From: Rossellomorea marisflavi
Lineage (GTDB): Bacteria; Bacillota; Bacilli; Bacillales; Bacillaceae_B
Assembly: GCF_022170785.1 (NCBI RefSeq)
Contig: NZ_CP081870.1
Span: 3,088,001 to 3,152,000, forward strand
DNA length: 64,000 nt
Direction: 5' to 3'
Of the stretch, positions 17,905 through 27,345 are shown one piece after another. A program made the translations under genes and the position numbers. Position 1 is the stretch's first letter, and each line of letters starts with the position of its first letter. The notes below the pieces were generated by a model that saw only the letters and a list, made by a program, of their open reading frames with translations, made no database searches and was not told the origin of the DNA.

Positions 17905-20544
17905 TCAGACGAGCGTCTCCAGCTCTGTCTCGGAGATCAGCACATCCCTCGGCTTGCTTCCCCTTGCTTCAGAGATGATACCATTATTCTCCATCATTTC
18001 CATCAATCTCGCTGCACGGTTATAGCCGATACGGAAACGCCTCTGAAGAGAGGATGCCGAGGCTCCCCCCTGATCGACGACAAATTCACATGCTTCAAGG
18101 AATAATTCATCTTCTTCTTCCGTGACCTGTGCCTTTTTCAGGAGTTCATCCTGTTCGAAAAGATAATGGGGTGCACGCTGGTCCCTCACGTGGGAGATAA
18201 TGTCATCGATTTCGTCATCGGAGACGAAGGTCCCTTGCAGCCGGACGGGCTTGGAAGACCCATTTTCCAAGAACAGCATATCTCCGCGCCCCAGCAGTCG
18301 TTCTGCTCCGCTTCCATCAATGATGGTTCGTGAATCGACGGCAGATGAGACGGAGAAGGCGACCCTGGTCGGTACGTTGGCTTTGATCAGACCGGTAATG
18401 ACATCGACTGAAGGCCTCTGGGTCGCAATGATGAGATGGATCCCGCACGCCCTAGCTTTTTGGGCGATGCGACAGATGGCCTCTTCCACATCTGCAGGCG
18501 ACATCATCATCAGGTCGGCAAGCTCGTCGATGACGATCACAAGGTAAGGAAGCTTATCACTATACTGCTTGTTCTTTGTGGCAAGCTCATTGAATCGCTT
18601 GATGTCCCTTACTCCGGTATGGGCGAAGAGCTCGTAGCGGCGCTCCATCTCTTCGACGGCCCACTTCAAGGCGGCGGTTGCAGCCTTCACATCGGTGATG
18701 ACAGGGCTGACAAGATGGGGAATCCGGTTATAAGGAGCGAGTTCCACCATCTTAGGATCGATCAGCATCATCTTCAACTCATCAGGCGATGATTTGTACA
18801 AAAGACTGACGAGGATCGAGTTGATGCACACGCTCTTACCTGAACCGGTGGCCCCGGCAATCAGTCCGTGTGGCATCTTGCTGAGATCCGTCACGATGGG
18901 CTGACCGGAAATATCAAGACCGAGTGCAGCTGTAAGCGGAGAGTCCGCTTCTTGGAAAGCAGGGCTCGCAATGACTTCACTGATGCATACTGGACGGCTG
19001 TCCCGATTCGGCACCTCGATGCCGATCGTATGCTTACCAGGGATGGGCGCTTCGATCCTGATATCCTTGGCAGCGAGGCTCAGCTTGATATCATCAGAAA
19101 GGTTGGTGATTTTATTCACTTTAACTCCTGGTTCAGGCTGCACTTCAAAGCGGGTGACCGACGGCCCCTGAGTCACATTCACGACTCTCGCCCTTACATT
19201 GAAGTTCAGAAGGGTCTCATCGAGGAGTGCACTTTGGGTGTCCAACCACTCTTCACTCATGGTTTTGGATACGGGGGGATTCAGGTATTCCAGACTCGGA
19301 AACTCGTACTCATTCAACGTCTTGGTGGAAGAGCTGAGCTCACTATAGCTTTTTACGGCTTCCTCCCCTTGGACCACGGTCTGTTCCATTTCATGTTGAC
19401 GTTCAGGTTGCTCCTCCACAGGTTCTTCCACCTGTGGACGTTGAACCCTCACGTTGGGAGAAGGAGCCGGCTGTTGCCGGCGCTCGGACATGCTCCGCTT
19501 ATCCTGATTCAGCATGAGGACATTGAACGGCAGATGCGTCCGTTTCTTCTGCTTCCGTTCTTCCTGGAACTCCTCTACAGGCATGGCGCTCTCTGCTTCT
19601 GCATCATGTTCTGAAATAGCTTCAGTCCTTTCTTCTGGGGATCCTGCATGCAAAGTGGCGTTATCTTCTTCCGTGTTCTCAACCGGGGTGACGTGTTCTA
19701 CATACTCATCGGAAAGAGCTGATTCTGCTTGATCTTCAAACCGGGCGTCTTCCCTTTCCTCAACAACCCCGATAGGTGCGGGGGCATCCGTCATGTCCAA
19801 TGTTCCTGCCGCATCGAAAACCTCTTCGTCAGCAACTGTGGATGACAGATCTTCTGAACTTTCTTCTGTCACAGTTTCGGTAATCGGCGCCACATCATAT
19901 TCATCTGAAGGGCTCTTGGATTCATGTAATTCAAAGTCCACCGCTTCTTCCGTTCGGGCTTCGACCTCCGGTACATCATGATGGACAGGTCGAACGGGCA
20001 GGGGCTCCTCCCTCACATCCGGCACATTGACCGATTCCGGAGGATGACTATGTAAAAAATTGCCCAGTTCGTACTCAACTTCCTGCTTTTTGATCGGCCG
20101 CTCCCTGAATCCATAGATGGGTGAAGGGATTTCCGTCGGCTTGAACGGTCTGGTCCCCTTCCCTTTCTGTACTTTTGAAGTGACCGTTTTAGACGGTGCG
20201 GACGTTGATTGGTGTACAGGTTTGGGCTGTACCTCCTTACGGGGACGTTCCACCCGTTCTTTCTCACGCTTAGGGCGTACGGGCTGCTTTTCCGTGACTT
20301 CTTTCTTATCACGATCCCGGGTCCGTCTTTCCCGGCTCCCACCTTCCCCATCACCGATCAAAGGAAAACGGAAATTCCCCTTCGGATATTGATAGGTCAT
20401 CCGTGCTTCGACATCGCGCTGATAAGGAGCCGCCGGACTCCCAGCCTGCTTTCCGACAGGGCGCTGCACTTCATCTTCCACATATTCTTCATAACTATCA
20501 TCAACATCAGAAAATTTCCCGATAATCTTCTTAATCCAACTCAC
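17905..20544 (-). CDS. sftA: DNA translocase SftA
   Basis: 879 residues. The N-terminal ~420 residues are low-complexity and acidic/proline-rich with no membrane helices, as in SftA and unlike SpoIIIE/FtsK. The C-terminal motor has Walker [16 protein letters not shown], Walker [18 protein letters not shown] and a terminal winged-helix gamma domain ([20 protein letters not shown]). It moves chromosome DNA away from the closing septum before cell separation. I chose the GTG at 20544 because it gives the MSWIKKI start typical of SftA; an ATG at 20565 and a GTG at 20553 lie just upstream. The insertion-rich linker is longer than average. Confidence 0.93.
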   Translation of the reverse strand: MSWIKKIIGKFSDVDDSYEEYVEDEVQRPVGKQAGSPAAPYQRDVEARMTYQYPKGNFRFPLIGDGEGGSRERRTRDRDKKEVTEKQPVRPKREKERVERPRKEVQPKPVHQSTSAPSKTVTSKVQKGKGTRPFKPTEIPSPIYGFRERPIKKQEVEYELGNFLHSHPPESVNVPDVREEPLPVRPVHHDVPEVEARTEEAVDFELHESKSPSDEYDVAPITETVTEESSEDLSSTVADEEVFDAAGTLDMTDAPAPIGVVEEREDARFEDQAESALSDEYVEHVTPVENTEEDNATLHAGSPEERTEAISEHDAEAESAMPVEEFQEERKQKKRTHLPFNVLMLNQDKRSMSERRQQPAPSPNVRVQRPQVEEPVEEQPERQHEMEQTVVQGEEAVKSYSELSSSTKTLNEYEFPSLEYLNPPVSKTMSEEWLDTQSALLDETLLNFNVRARVVNVTQGPSVTRFEVQPEPGVKVNKITNLSDDIKLSLAAKDIRIEAPIPGKHTIGIEVPNRDSRPVCISEVIASPAFQEADSPLTAALGLDISGQPIVTDLSKMPHGLIAGATGSGKSVCINSILVSLLYKSSPDELKMMLIDPKMVELAPYNRIPHLVSPVITDVKAATAALKWAVEEMERRYELFAHTGVRDIKRFNELATKNKQYSDKLPYLVIVIDELADLMMMSPADVEEAICRIAQKARACGIHLIIATQRPSVDVITGLIKANVPTRVAFSVSSAVDSRTIIDGSGAERLLGRGDMLFLENGSSKPVRLQGTFVSDDEIDDIISHVRDQRAPHYLFEQDELLKKAQVTEEEDELFLEACEFVVDQGGASASSLQRRFRIGYNRAARLMEMMENNGIISEARGSKPRDVLISETELETLV

Positions 20545-20677
20545 GTCAATCACTCTTTCCTTCATACTTACTATTATTCTATCAGTTCAACGGAAAAATT
20601 CGAGACATTTCACCACAAAATGAACATTGTTAGAAAAATGTGTCGAAACCAACATCCATGTAAATAGAATGTAACAA

Positions 20678-20799
20678 GAAAAGCGGAGGGGGCTTGCCCT
20701 GAGGCGACAAGCATAAAGCGAAGATCTTGGAAAGGCGTTCTTGGCCTTTTTGAGATCTTCGCCTTATGACCTCGAGCCTCAAGCCACCGGAGCTGGACA
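20678..20799 (+). repeat. Structured extragenic repeat, copy 1
   Basis: 122-bp element starting GAAAAGCGGAGG and ending CCGGAGCTGGACA. Constant parts are GACAAGCATAA, GGAAAGGCGTTCT, GCCTTTTTG and CTTATGACCTCGAG. The variable inner stem here is GCGAAGATCT/AGATCTTCGC and the outer arm pairs GGCTTG/CAAGCC. Confidence 0.88.
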
Positions 20800-20803
20800 T
20801 GAA

Positions 20804-20925
20804 GAAAAGCGAAGGCGGGTTGGGCTGACCCGACAAGCATAAGGCGAGCCACCCGGAAAGGCGTTCTTGGCCTTTTTGGGTGGCTTGACTTATGACCTCG
20901 AGGGGCAACCCGCCGGAGCTAGACA
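20804..20925 (+). repeat. Structured extragenic repeat, copy 2
   Basis: 122 bp, four bases after copy 1. The inner stem has changed on both sides to AGCCACCC/GGGTGGCT and the outer arm to GGCGGGTT/AACCCGCC, so pairing is kept while sequence differs. Confidence 0.88.
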
Positions 20926-20929
20926 GATA

Positions 20930-21041
20930 GAAAAGCGGAGGGGGCGCGACAAGCATAAGGCGAAGACACCGGAAAGGCGTTCTGTGCCTTTTTGAGATCT
21001 TTGACTTATGACCTCGAGCCTCAAGCCACCGGAGCTGGACA
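20930..21041 (+). repeat. Structured extragenic repeat, copy 3 (left arm shortened)
   Basis: 112 bp, four bases after copy 2. The left outer arm is deleted to GGGGGCGCGACAAG while the right arm is intact. The inner stem is partly decayed (CGAAGA/TCTTTG). Confidence 0.85.
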
Positions 21042-21063
21042 GAGGAAAAGATTCATCAATCAA

Positions 21064-21092
21064 ACAAAAACCCGGACCATAAAAGGCCCGGG
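21064..21092 (-). terminator. Terminator of ytpR
   Basis: CCCGGACC/GGCCCGGG stem with a TTTTTGTTTG tail on the minus strand, 12 bases after the ytpR stop. Confidence 0.8.
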
Positions 21093-21103
21093 CCAACATT
21101 CCA

Positions 21104-21709
21104 TTATCCTTTGAACGCTTGTCCTACTTCGTATTGATCGTCGAGGACGAGGATTCCTTTTTCTTGTGGAGCATCCGGCAGGTCGAGTTCTTTGGCAGAG
21201 CAGATCATGCCTGATGAAGGCACGCCGCGCAGCTCTGCGTCTTTGATGACCATTCCGCTCGGCATGACGGCACCGACTTTGGCTACCACTACTTTTTGTC
21301 CTTGATCGACATTCGGTGCACCGCAGACGATTTGAAGCGTTTCGTCACCGATTTCCACCTTGCAGATATTGAGCTTGTCTGCATTGGGATGCTTTTCTTT
21401 TTCTGCTACATACCCGACGACGAACTTAGGGGTGAAGTCCCCTTTCAGAACATCTTCAAAGCCGTTTTTGGCGATGGCATCGTTGATGCTCTTCAGCTTC
21501 TCGTCATCCATCTCCACTTGACCTTTTGCCTCAAGGGTTAAGTAAGTGGAAGCGTTGAACAGATTGTAACCGACTGTTTCATGCGTTTCTTCATTGAACA
21601 GGCGTGCTGCATCACCTTTTCTTTCATGACCGACGGTTCCTTCGAATGTCGGGTCCATTGTGATGATGAGGGTATCACCGATGCCCTCCAGATTATAAAA
21701 TACGTTCAT
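21104..21709 (-). CDS. ytpR: YtpR, tRNA-binding-domain protein
   Basis: 201 residues. An N-terminal DUF4479-like half (residues 1-90) is joined to a C-terminal EMAPII/Arc1p OB-fold tRNA-binding domain (about 92-198). The latter carries the motifs [23 protein letters not shown] and [13 protein letters not shown] also found in PheT and MetG. The isolated domain binds tRNA or nucleic acid; its cellular role is unknown. Translation starts at the ATG at 21709, five bases after the ytpQ stop, so ytpQ and ytpR form one operon. The order ytpP-ytpQ-ytpR matches B. subtilis. Confidence 0.92.
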   Translation of the reverse strand: MNVFYNLEGIGDTLIITMDPTFEGTVGHERKGDAARLFNEETHETVGYNLFNASTYLTLEAKGQVEMDDEKLKSINDAIAKNGFEDVLKGDFTPKFVVGYVAEKEKHPNADKLNICKVEIGDETLQIVCGAPNVDQGQKVVVAKVGAVMPSGMVIKDAELRGVPSSGMICSAKELDLPDAPQEKGILVLDDQYEVGQAFKG

Positions 21710-21714
21710 GTATG

Positions 21715-22515
21715 CTACTCCCTTTCTTTTTTACGATTTTTAGCCAGGATGAAAATCGGCTCTAGCTCACCTTCATCGTACACGAAGGATAGTGCCGTGA
21801 TGGGAACATTCCCGTTGGTGAAGAAGCTCATGGTCATTTGGGCAAGGACGTCATAGCCGGTTTCATTGCGCATATCCCCGATGATCAACACATCCTGGTG
21901 GGGAACAGATACCGTCATCTCCCCTGAGACAGTTTCCTTCATTTCACGCAAAAAGGATTCGTTCAGGATCCGGCTCGCGTCGTAACCATCATTTTGATTG
22001 AGGAAATAGAATGTATTTCCGGCCACTTCATCCTTTTTCATGGCAGTCGGAAGACGTCTCACATTGAAGAGGGCGATTTCCTTAAGCTGTTCACGTGTCC
22101 ACCCTTCCGATTTCATCATCCGTTCGTCGATCAAGCGATAGGTACTTCCAGAATCGAGTGCGTAATAGATCCTTGTCTCGGCTGTATGTTCATCGGTAAC
22201 GAGCGGGATGTCATCAGGTGATTCCGTTGCAAAAGAAGTGGACCGGATGACAGGGAAGATGTTTTGTTCATGTTTGTTTGCCTTTTCTTCGCCCATGGCA
22301 TTCAATGCTTCCTCTACATAGTAGACCACTTCATCGATGATCGTCTTGTTGTTTTCCTTCCACTTGGAAACAATGGGGGGAAGTGCAACCGTCATCCCCT
22401 TCTTTGTGTCTTTCCGCTCGATGCGGAGTGTTTCTTTTTCACGGTCATATGTAATCAGGCGGTCAGGTGACTGCAGCCGTTCCTGAAGTTGTTTTTTTAA
22501 TTTTTTTGTATCCAT
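21715..22515 (-). CDS. ytpQ: DUF1444 family protein YtpQ
   Basis: 266 residues of the DUF1444/UPF0354 family, found across Bacillales; function unknown. Seen features are an N-terminal charged helix ([14 protein letters not shown]), [12 protein letters not shown] and the conserved [17 protein letters not shown] block. There are no membrane segments or signal. I chose the ATG at 22515 because an ideal AAGGAGG lies seven bases before it; the frame extends 64 codons further upstream with no homology. It is followed by ytpR at five bases. A terminator separates it from ytpP. Confidence 0.9.
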   Translation of the reverse strand: MDTKKLKKQLQERLQSPDRLITYDREKETLRIERKDTKKGMTVALPPIVSKWKENNKTIIDEVVYYVEEALNAMGEEKANKHEQNIFPVIRSTSFATESPDDIPLVTDEHTAETRIYYALDSGSTYRLIDERMMKSEGWTREQLKEIALFNVRRLPTAMKKDEVAGNTFYFLNQNDGYDASRILNESFLREMKETVSGEMTVSVPHQDVLIIGDMRNETGYDVLAQMTMSFFTNGNVPITALSFVYDEGELEPIFILAKNRKKERE

Positions 22516-22653
22516 GGTGTGACCTCCTTCCGTATGCGATCTCGCTTCTGTTATTTTACATGAAAAGCGCCGAATTTCAAAAGAAAATCGCGAATTGTCC
22601 GCGCTGTCCATTCTGACGCCACAAGCCTGTCGGATTCTTTCAGTGTAACCAGG

Positions 22654-22691
22654 CAGAAAAAAAAGGAATTCCTCCAACGGGGAATTCCTTT
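22654..22691 (-). terminator. Terminator of ytpP
   Basis: AAAGGAATTCC/GGAATTCCTTT stem with an eight-T tail on the minus strand, eight bases after the ytpP stop. Confidence 0.85.
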
Positions 22692-22699
22692 CGATCCTC

Positions 22700-23014
22700 T
22701 TAGCCAAGCTGATTCATGAAATTCTCGATCTCTTCTTTGGTTTTACGGTCCTTGCTGACGAAACGTCCCAGTTCCTTACCATCTCCGAAAGCGAGGAAGC
22801 TCGGGATACCAAAGATATCATGTTCGATGCAGATATCGATGAACTGGTCGCGGTCCACATAAATGAACGTGAATTCTTCGTACTCGCTCTCGATTTCAGG
22901 CAGGATCGGCTCGATGATCCGGCAGTCCGGACACCAATCTGCAGAGAACATGAATACATGCTTCCCGTTCGCCTTCAACTCATGAAATTCTTCTTCTGAT
23001 GCCAGTTTTCGCAT
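22700..23014 (-). CDS. ytpP: Thioredoxin-like protein YtpP
   Basis: 104 residues, thioredoxin fold with the redox motif ADWCPDCR (CxxC) near residue 31 and a cis-proline in FGIPSFLAF. It is a cytoplasmic thiol-disulfide oxidoreductase of the YtpP group. The ATG at 23014 is used. Its GGAGGT ribosome site is made by the last Gly-Gly codons of the upstream membrane gene, whose TAA ends one base before this ATG. The two genes are therefore tightly coupled, and a shared redox or transport role is possible but unproven. Confidence 0.92.
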   Translation of the reverse strand: MRKLASEEEFHELKANGKHVFMFSADWCPDCRIIEPILPEIESEYEEFTFIYVDRDQFIDICIEHDIFGIPSFLAFGDGKELGRFVSKDRKTKEEIENFMNQLG

Positions 23015-23015
23015 G

Positions 23016-24050
23016 TTACTTACCTCCAATATCCAGCGTTAATTGATCGGGTTTGATCCACCCTAGTTTACGCATATATTCAGATATTAACAGGCTGATG
23101 ATGGCAGGTCCAATGATATGCAATACGAGGACCTGGATCAGGACACCCGAGCTGAATCCCATGGTCTGGAACGTCATGATCTGACCGACCAATCCGCTTG
23201 TCCCCATACCGGCTCCCGCCGCATTATTCTCCATCACCCAGATCGTCGTCCCGATCGGGGCTAGGATCATGCCCGCCAGTGTCGGAGGCAGGAGGATGAG
23301 GGGATTGCGTATGATATTCGGCACCTGCAGCATCGAGGTCCCGATCCCTTGAGCGAGCAGACCTCCAAAGCGGTTCTCCCTGTAGCTTATGACAGCGAAC
23401 CCGACCATCTGGGCGGCACAGCCGATTGTTGCTGCACCTGCAGCCACTCCGTTCAGATCGAGCATGAGGGCGATGGCCGCACTTGAGATCGGTGCCGTCA
23501 AGGCCAGACCCATGAGCATGGCCACAAGGATCCCCATGAGGATCGGCCGCTGCTCTGTCGCCCAGCTGATCCATCCGCCGAACATGGTCATGAATGTCGA
23601 AATACCCGGTCCGATGAAAGAAGCGGCCGCAAACCCTGTCAGAATGGTGGTGAACGGAGTGACGATGATATCGAGCTTTGTGCTTTTGCTGATCAACTTA
23701 CCGACTTCCACAGACAGGACCGCCGCCACATAAGCACCGGCCGGTCCACCGAGTGCCGCACCGGCTGCCCCCGTGACGACTGCCGAGAAGAGCACGAGTG
23801 GCGGGGCCCCGAGCCCGTAGGCGATGGCTGCACCGATGGCTGGCCCCATCATGGAAGAGGCTACCCCTCCCATCTCGATCAAAAATTGCTGCAATCCTTC
23901 AGGGAGAAACCCTGCCTGCTCCCCGATCGTCTTCATTATCAGGCCGATGATGAGGGAGCTGAATAATCCAAGAGCCATGTAGCTCAATGCATCTATAAAA
24001 TAAACCCTCGCTGAGGGCTTAACCCCTTTCCGAGCAAGCCATTCCTTCAT
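23016..24050 (-). CDS. PTS EIIC-like integral membrane protein
   Basis: 344 residues with about eight to ten hydrophobic segments, rich in Gly/Ala ([41 protein letters not shown]). It looks like the PTS_EIIC_2 family: PTS permease-like proteins that occur without recognisable EIIA/EIIB partners. None is encoded nearby, so the substrate and phosphorylation dependence are unknown. The ATG at 24050 follows AAAGGGG; an upstream start at 24098 is less likely. Its end overlaps the ytpP ribosome site, so it is cotranscribed with ytpP. Confidence 0.75.
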   Translation of the reverse strand: MKEWLARKGVKPSARVYFIDALSYMALGLFSSLIIGLIMKTIGEQAGFLPEGLQQFLIEMGGVASSMMGPAIGAAIAYGLGAPPLVLFSAVVTGAAGAALGGPAGAYVAAVLSVEVGKLISKSTKLDIIVTPFTTILTGFAAASFIGPGISTFMTMFGGWISWATEQRPILMGILVAMLMGLALTAPISSAAIALMLDLNGVAAGAATIGCAAQMVGFAVISYRENRFGGLLAQGIGTSMLQVPNIIRNPLILLPPTLAGMILAPIGTTIWVMENNAAGAGMGTSGLVGQIMTFQTMGFSSGVLIQVLVLHIIGPAIISLLISEYMRKLGWIKPDQLTLDIGGK

Positions 24051-24127
24051 ACTGGTTCCCCTTTCAACCATTAGTCTTTTACTAGTGTAAAGACACATGT
24101 ATCATTTGTCCAGATAAATATCCACAC

Positions 24128-24158
24128 AAAAAAAGATCCGATCGTAATGATCAGATCT
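24128..24158 (-). terminator. Terminator of the lipoprotein gene
   Basis: Hairpin AGATCCGATC/GATCAGATCT with a TTTTTTTGTG tail on the minus strand, overlapping the stop codon. Confidence 0.7.
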
Positions 24159-24658
24159 CAGGAACCCTTAACAGAAGTGGCCATCTTCATCATCATTTTC
24201 GCATGATCAGACAGATCGCCTTCATCTGACTGGGTGGAAACCTTCGTGCCCCCTACCCCGACGATGAGTTCATATTTTTCTGAATCGGGGATGCTCTTGA
24301 TGATGTAATACCCCAACCCATCCTTGCCTTGGACCGTTCCTTTTTTCACCACGTCCGATTCATCTTCAAGAGACGTTTTATATAGAAGGTCGCTGTCCTT
24401 ATCTTCCTGGGGGTTGTTAAAGAGGATAAACGTATCCGCCCCCTTTTTGATGATCACATTATGAGAGGTTTCTTTTTCCACTTCGGCACCGAAGGGCAGG
24501 TAAAATTCCATGTCCCCGGCGTTCTCTTTCGGTTCTACCTTATGATTAACCATATCTTCTACGACTTTCGCCGTTTTATCCTTCTCTTCGTCAATTGAGG
24601 TGCTGCACCCTGCTAATGTAAGGGCAAGAATGAATAAAACCGGTAAATTACGCTTCAT
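24158..24658 (-). CDS. Predicted lipoprotein of unknown function
   Basis: 166 residues. A typical lipoprotein signal is present: MKRN, a hydrophobic stretch and the lipobox LAGC with Cys18 as the lipidated residue. The mature part is acidic and ordered (FYLPFGAEVEKETSHNVIIK, DTFILFNNPQEDKDSDLLY), with no enzyme motif I recognise. It should face the outside of the membrane. GGAGGATG precedes the ATG at 24658. It is a single-gene unit with its own terminator, divergent from ytoQ. Confidence 0.8.
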   Translation of the reverse strand: MKRNLPVLFILALTLAGCSTSIDEEKDKTAKVVEDMVNHKVEPKENAGDMEFYLPFGAEVEKETSHNVIIKKGADTFILFNNPQEDKDSDLLYKTSLEDESDVVKKGTVQGKDGLGYYIIKSIPDSEKYELIVGVGGTKVSTQSDEGDLSDHAKMMMKMATSVKGS

Positions 24659-24829
24659 TCTCCGTCATCCTCCTTTTTTCTGCTAAACCTACGCTTATGA
24701 TACCCTCACATAGTCCTAATGACAACCCGTTTTCTTACAGGTATGCTGTTTTTACTGGGAAGAAAGGTTAATTTTGACTCGGATGGGGTAAATCGTGTAG
24801 GAAACAGTAACAGATAGGGGATGATCACA

Positions 24830-25273
24830 GTGAAATTAACGGTATATCTGGCAGGGGAGATACATAGTGCCTGGAGGGATGATGTCAAAAACGAAGCGGA
24901 GAAAAGGGGACTGAACATCCAGTTCTCAGGACCTATGGAAAACCATGACCGATCTGATTCCATCGGGGAAGAAATCCTCGGCACCCAGCCGAACGCCATC
25001 TTGAAAGATGAAGCGGCTTCGGCTTTCAATAACTTACGCACCAAGATCCTGATGGGAAAGGCAGACATCGTCATCGCTTACTTCGGAGAAGAGTACAAAC
25101 AGTGGAATTCAGCCATGGATGCCGGCATTGCCCTCGCGAAGGACAAGCCATTGATCCTGATCCGTCCGGAAAAGCTTCACCATCCGCTGAAAGAAATTTC
25201 CCAGCGGGCAGATGCGACGGTCTCGACCATTGATCAGGCACTTCAAGCCATTTCCTATATTTTTGAAGAATAA
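24830..25273 (+). CDS. ytoQ: YtoQ family protein
   Basis: 147 residues, the family's usual length, starting MKLTVYLAGEIHS. The conserved SGPMENHDRSD, GTQPNAILKDEAAS and YKQWNSAMDAG blocks are characteristic of YtoQ. They suggest a nucleoside 2-deoxyribosyltransferase-like Rossmann fold (inference from the YLAGEIH start and the ENHDRSD block). Function is not established. The GTG at 24830 lies nine bases after AGGGG; an ATG at 24821 directly abuts that ribosome site and is unlikely. It is divergent from the lipoprotein gene. Confidence 0.88.
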   Translation: MKLTVYLAGEIHSAWRDDVKNEAEKRGLNIQFSGPMENHDRSDSIGEEILGTQPNAILKDEAASAFNNLRTKILMGKADIVIAYFGEEYKQWNSAMDAGIALAKDKPLILIRPEKLHHPLKEISQRADATVSTIDQALQAISYIFEE

Positions 25274-25282
25274 TGATTCCAT

Positions 25283-25324
25283 CGCCTGCCCTATTACCCT
25301 GGGCGGGCGAATTTATTCTTTTTT
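25283..25324 (+). terminator. Terminator of ytoQ
   Basis: CGCCTGCCC/GGGCGGGCG stem followed by AATTTATTCTTTTTT. Confidence 0.75.
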
Positions 25325-25425
25325 GCGTGTGAAGCGCTTTCAAAATAGTTTAACAATTCAAAAACGAATTAATATTAGTAATTTATAGAAATATTTGGTA
25401 TAATTAAAATTTTATTAATTTCTTT

Positions 25426-25454
25426 TTGACTTTATAAAAATCTTAAAATATTAT
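25426..25454 (+). promoter_or_regulatory. Sigma-A promoter of the peptide transporter gene
   Basis: TTGACT (25426-25431), 17-bp spacer, TATTAT (25449-25454); the start codon is 25 bases further on. Confidence 0.7.
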
Positions 25455-25479
25455 AGTAAAAGAATAAGGAGGTAGTAAT

Positions 25480-26973
25480 ATGTCATCAACGAATAAACAG
25501 AAAATTGTGGAAAGTGTACCTCAGACCGGGTTCTTCGGTCACCCTAAAGGGTTGTTCACATTATTCTTCACAGAGTTCTGGGAGCGTTTTTCATACTATG
25601 GTATGAAAGCCATCCTTGTATATTATATGTACTACGAGGTATCAAAAGGCGGGCTGGGCATCGAGGAAGGTACTGCTCTAGCCATCGTTTCCATCTACGG
25701 TTCCCTGGTTTATATGTCAGGGGTCATCGGAGGTTGGCTCGCCGACCGGGTATTCGGAACATCGAAGGCCGTCTTCTACGGCGGGATCTTCATCATGTTC
25801 GGTCATATCGCCCTTGCATTCCCGGGGAACTTCTCCATGTTCATCGTTTCCATGGTACTGATTGTCATCGGTACTGGGTTACTTAAACCGAACGTCTCAA
25901 CCGTCGTCGGTGAAATGTACAGTCAGGAAGATACACGCCGAGACTCGGCTTTCAGTATCTTCTACATGGGGATCAACCTTGGTGGATTCCTTTCACCACT
26001 CGTTGTAGGTAGTCTTCAAAAGAACTACGGCTTCCACTGGGGATTTGCGGCAGCAGCCATCGGGATGTTCCTCGGACTTGTCGTGTTCATGGTAAGCAAA
26101 CGTTCTACATTGGGACTTGCCGGTACGTATGTGCCAAACCCGCTGACAGCAGCCGAGAAAAAGAAATATGGCTGGATGTCGGCAGTGGTCGTGATCGTCC
26201 TTGCCATCATCCTTGGGTGGACCATTCCAGCCGGAATCTTCACGCTGAATGTATTCATCAATATTGTCGGAATCTTCGGTGTGGTAGTACCTCTTGCGTA
26301 CTTCTTGATCATGTACTACAGCCCTAAAACATCGACACAGGAACGCTCTCAGGTTATCGCCTATATCCCGCTCTTCATTGCTGCGGTCATGTTCTGGTCC
26401 ATCCAGGAACAAGGTGCAACCATCCTTGCGACCTATGCTGATAAAAAGACACAGCTCGATCTTTTCGGATTTGAAATCTCACCTGCGTGGTTCCAATCCC
26501 TTAACCCATTGTTCATCCTTCTCCTTGCACCGGTATTTGCATGGTTATGGGTGAAGCTTGGTAACCGCCAGCCGATCATCCCGCGTAAATTCTCATGGGG
26601 TCTGATCTTTGCAGGTCTTTCATTCCTGGTCATCCTCATCCCGGGTTACTTTACTCCTGATGGCGGACTAGTGAATCCGATCTGGCTCGTACTAAGCTAT
26701 TTCATCGTTGTCATCGGGGAACTGCTCCTTTCGCCTGTCGGCCTTTCTGCGACGACGAAGCTTGCTCCTCAAGCCTTCTCTGCACAAACCATGAGCCTTT
26801 GGTTCCTTGCACCTGCTGCGGCACAGGCGTTGAATGCACAGCTCGTCAGATTCTACTCGCCGGCAACAGAAAATGTGTATTTCGGTACCATCGGTGGTGT
26901 GTCCATCGTATTAGGCCTCATCCTCTTCCTGATCGGTCCTAAGATCCAGACCTACATGAAGGGAATTAAATAA
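25480..26973 (+). CDS. dtpT: Proton-coupled di/tripeptide transporter (POT family, DtpT)
   Basis: 497 residues with about 14 membrane segments. The POT/PTR2 signatures are clear: FFTEFWERFSYYGMKAIL in helix 1 (the ExxER motif), GGWLADRVFG and the FSIFYMGINLGGFLSPLV signature near residue 160. It imports di- and tripeptides with protons. The ATG at 25480 follows AGGAGG. It stands alone between ytoQ and a bidirectional terminator and has its own strong promoter in an AT-rich spacer. B. subtilis has this gene (yclF) elsewhere, so it is an addition to the syntenic block. Confidence 0.93.
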   Translation: MSSTNKQKIVESVPQTGFFGHPKGLFTLFFTEFWERFSYYGMKAILVYYMYYEVSKGGLGIEEGTALAIVSIYGSLVYMSGVIGGWLADRVFGTSKAVFYGGIFIMFGHIALAFPGNFSMFIVSMVLIVIGTGLLKPNVSTVVGEMYSQEDTRRDSAFSIFYMGINLGGFLSPLVVGSLQKNYGFHWGFAAAAIGMFLGLVVFMVSKRSTLGLAGTYVPNPLTAAEKKKYGWMSAVVVIVLAIILGWTIPAGIFTLNVFINIVGIFGVVVPLAYFLIMYYSPKTSTQERSQVIAYIPLFIAAVMFWSIQEQGATILATYADKKTQLDLFGFEISPAWFQSLNPLFILLLAPVFAWLWVKLGNRQPIIPRKFSWGLIFAGLSFLVILIPGYFTPDGGLVNPIWLVLSYFIVVIGELLLSPVGLSATTKLAPQAFSAQTMSLWFLAPAAAQALNAQLVRFYSPATENVYFGTIGGVSIVLGLILFLIGPKIQTYMKGIK

Positions 26974-26978
26974 GTCAA

Positions 26979-27010
26979 AAAAAGCAGCCTCTTATCAAAG
27001 AGGCTGCTTT
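26979..27010. terminator. Bidirectional terminator between dtpT and the Cys-rich gene
   Basis: AAGCAGCCTCT/AGAGGCTGCTT stem with an A-run before and T-run after; serves convergent genes. Confidence 0.85.
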
Positions 27011-27024
27011 AGTTTATTCAGTTC

Positions 27025-27249
27025 TTACCAATCCTTACACCCGTGGTTTCTGTTTCCTTCATTGCGCCTGCATCCGCCGTGGTCGTTCCCTTTGCCTCTG
27101 CAGCCTCCACGATTGCCTTCACAGCGATTGCGTCTGCAGCAGCAGCGGTTACCGAATAGGAATTTGTCCCAATCACAGCAGAAATTGAAGTTCCAACAAC
27201 AATTACGACGGCGACATCCGCCTTCATTTTGTCCTTTATAGCATCCCAT
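27025..27249 (-). CDS. Small cysteine-rich protein, probable spore (mother-cell) protein
   Basis: 74 residues with 13 cysteines in clusters (CC, CC, CCC) and a loose repeat GGCRRN / GGCRGKGN / GGCRRNEGN; Arg, Asn and Gly dominate. The ATG at 27249 follows AAGGGGGG at nine bases, so I prefer this frame to an overlapping 92-residue frame that lacks such a site. A sigma-K-like promoter lies upstream at 27308-27335. Composition and promoter suggest a spore coat or crust protein, crosslinked or metal-binding through cysteine. No homologue was recognised by eye. The gene ends at a shared terminator. Confidence 0.6.
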   Translation of the reverse strand: MGCYKGQNEGGCRRRNCCWNFNFCCDWDKFLFGNRCCCRRNRCEGNRGGCRGKGNDHGGCRRNEGNRNHGCKDW

Positions 27250-27307
27250 GTGTTTTTGCCCCCCTTGTACAAGAGATTTATCGCATGCCTTCGCATCCGA
27301 TCTACTC

Positions 27308-27335
27308 TATCCTATGAGGATGGGCTCTATTTGGT
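27308..27335 (-). promoter_or_regulatory. Candidate sigma-K promoter of the Cys-rich gene
   Basis: Minus strand ACC (27333-27335), 16-bp spacer, CATAGGATA (27308-27316), matching the sigma-K pattern AC-N16-CATANNNTA. The predicted leader to the ATG is about 50 nt. Confidence 0.55.
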
Positions 27336-27345
27336 ATGGGCCAAG

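Larger units (their letters stand above)
20545..21103. other. Intergenic region sftA-ytpR with no gene, filled by structured repeats
   Basis: 559 bases with no supportable gene. They hold the sftA upstream region, three tandem structured repeats (20678-21041) and the ytpR terminator. Short reading frames across the repeats translate into arbitrary Leu/Ser/Gly-rich peptides and have no ribosome sites. Confidence 0.8.

Noticed and set aside
20678..21041. Tandem repeats considered as a CRISPR array
   Set aside because: Units are 112-122 bp with four-base gaps and no unique spacers, and no cas gene is present.
20610..21099. Several minus-strand reading frames of 69-108 codons across the structured repeats
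   Set aside because: They follow the repeat units, have no ribosome sites and change frame from copy to copy.
25327..25342. cre-like GTGAAGCGCTTTCAAA upstream of the peptide transporter
   Set aside because: One base shorter than a proper cre half; at least one fixed position fails on either strand.
27018..27296. 92-codon minus frame overlapping the Cys-rich gene
   Set aside because: No ribosome site before its start; the Cys-rich frame has an excellent one and clear compositional bias.
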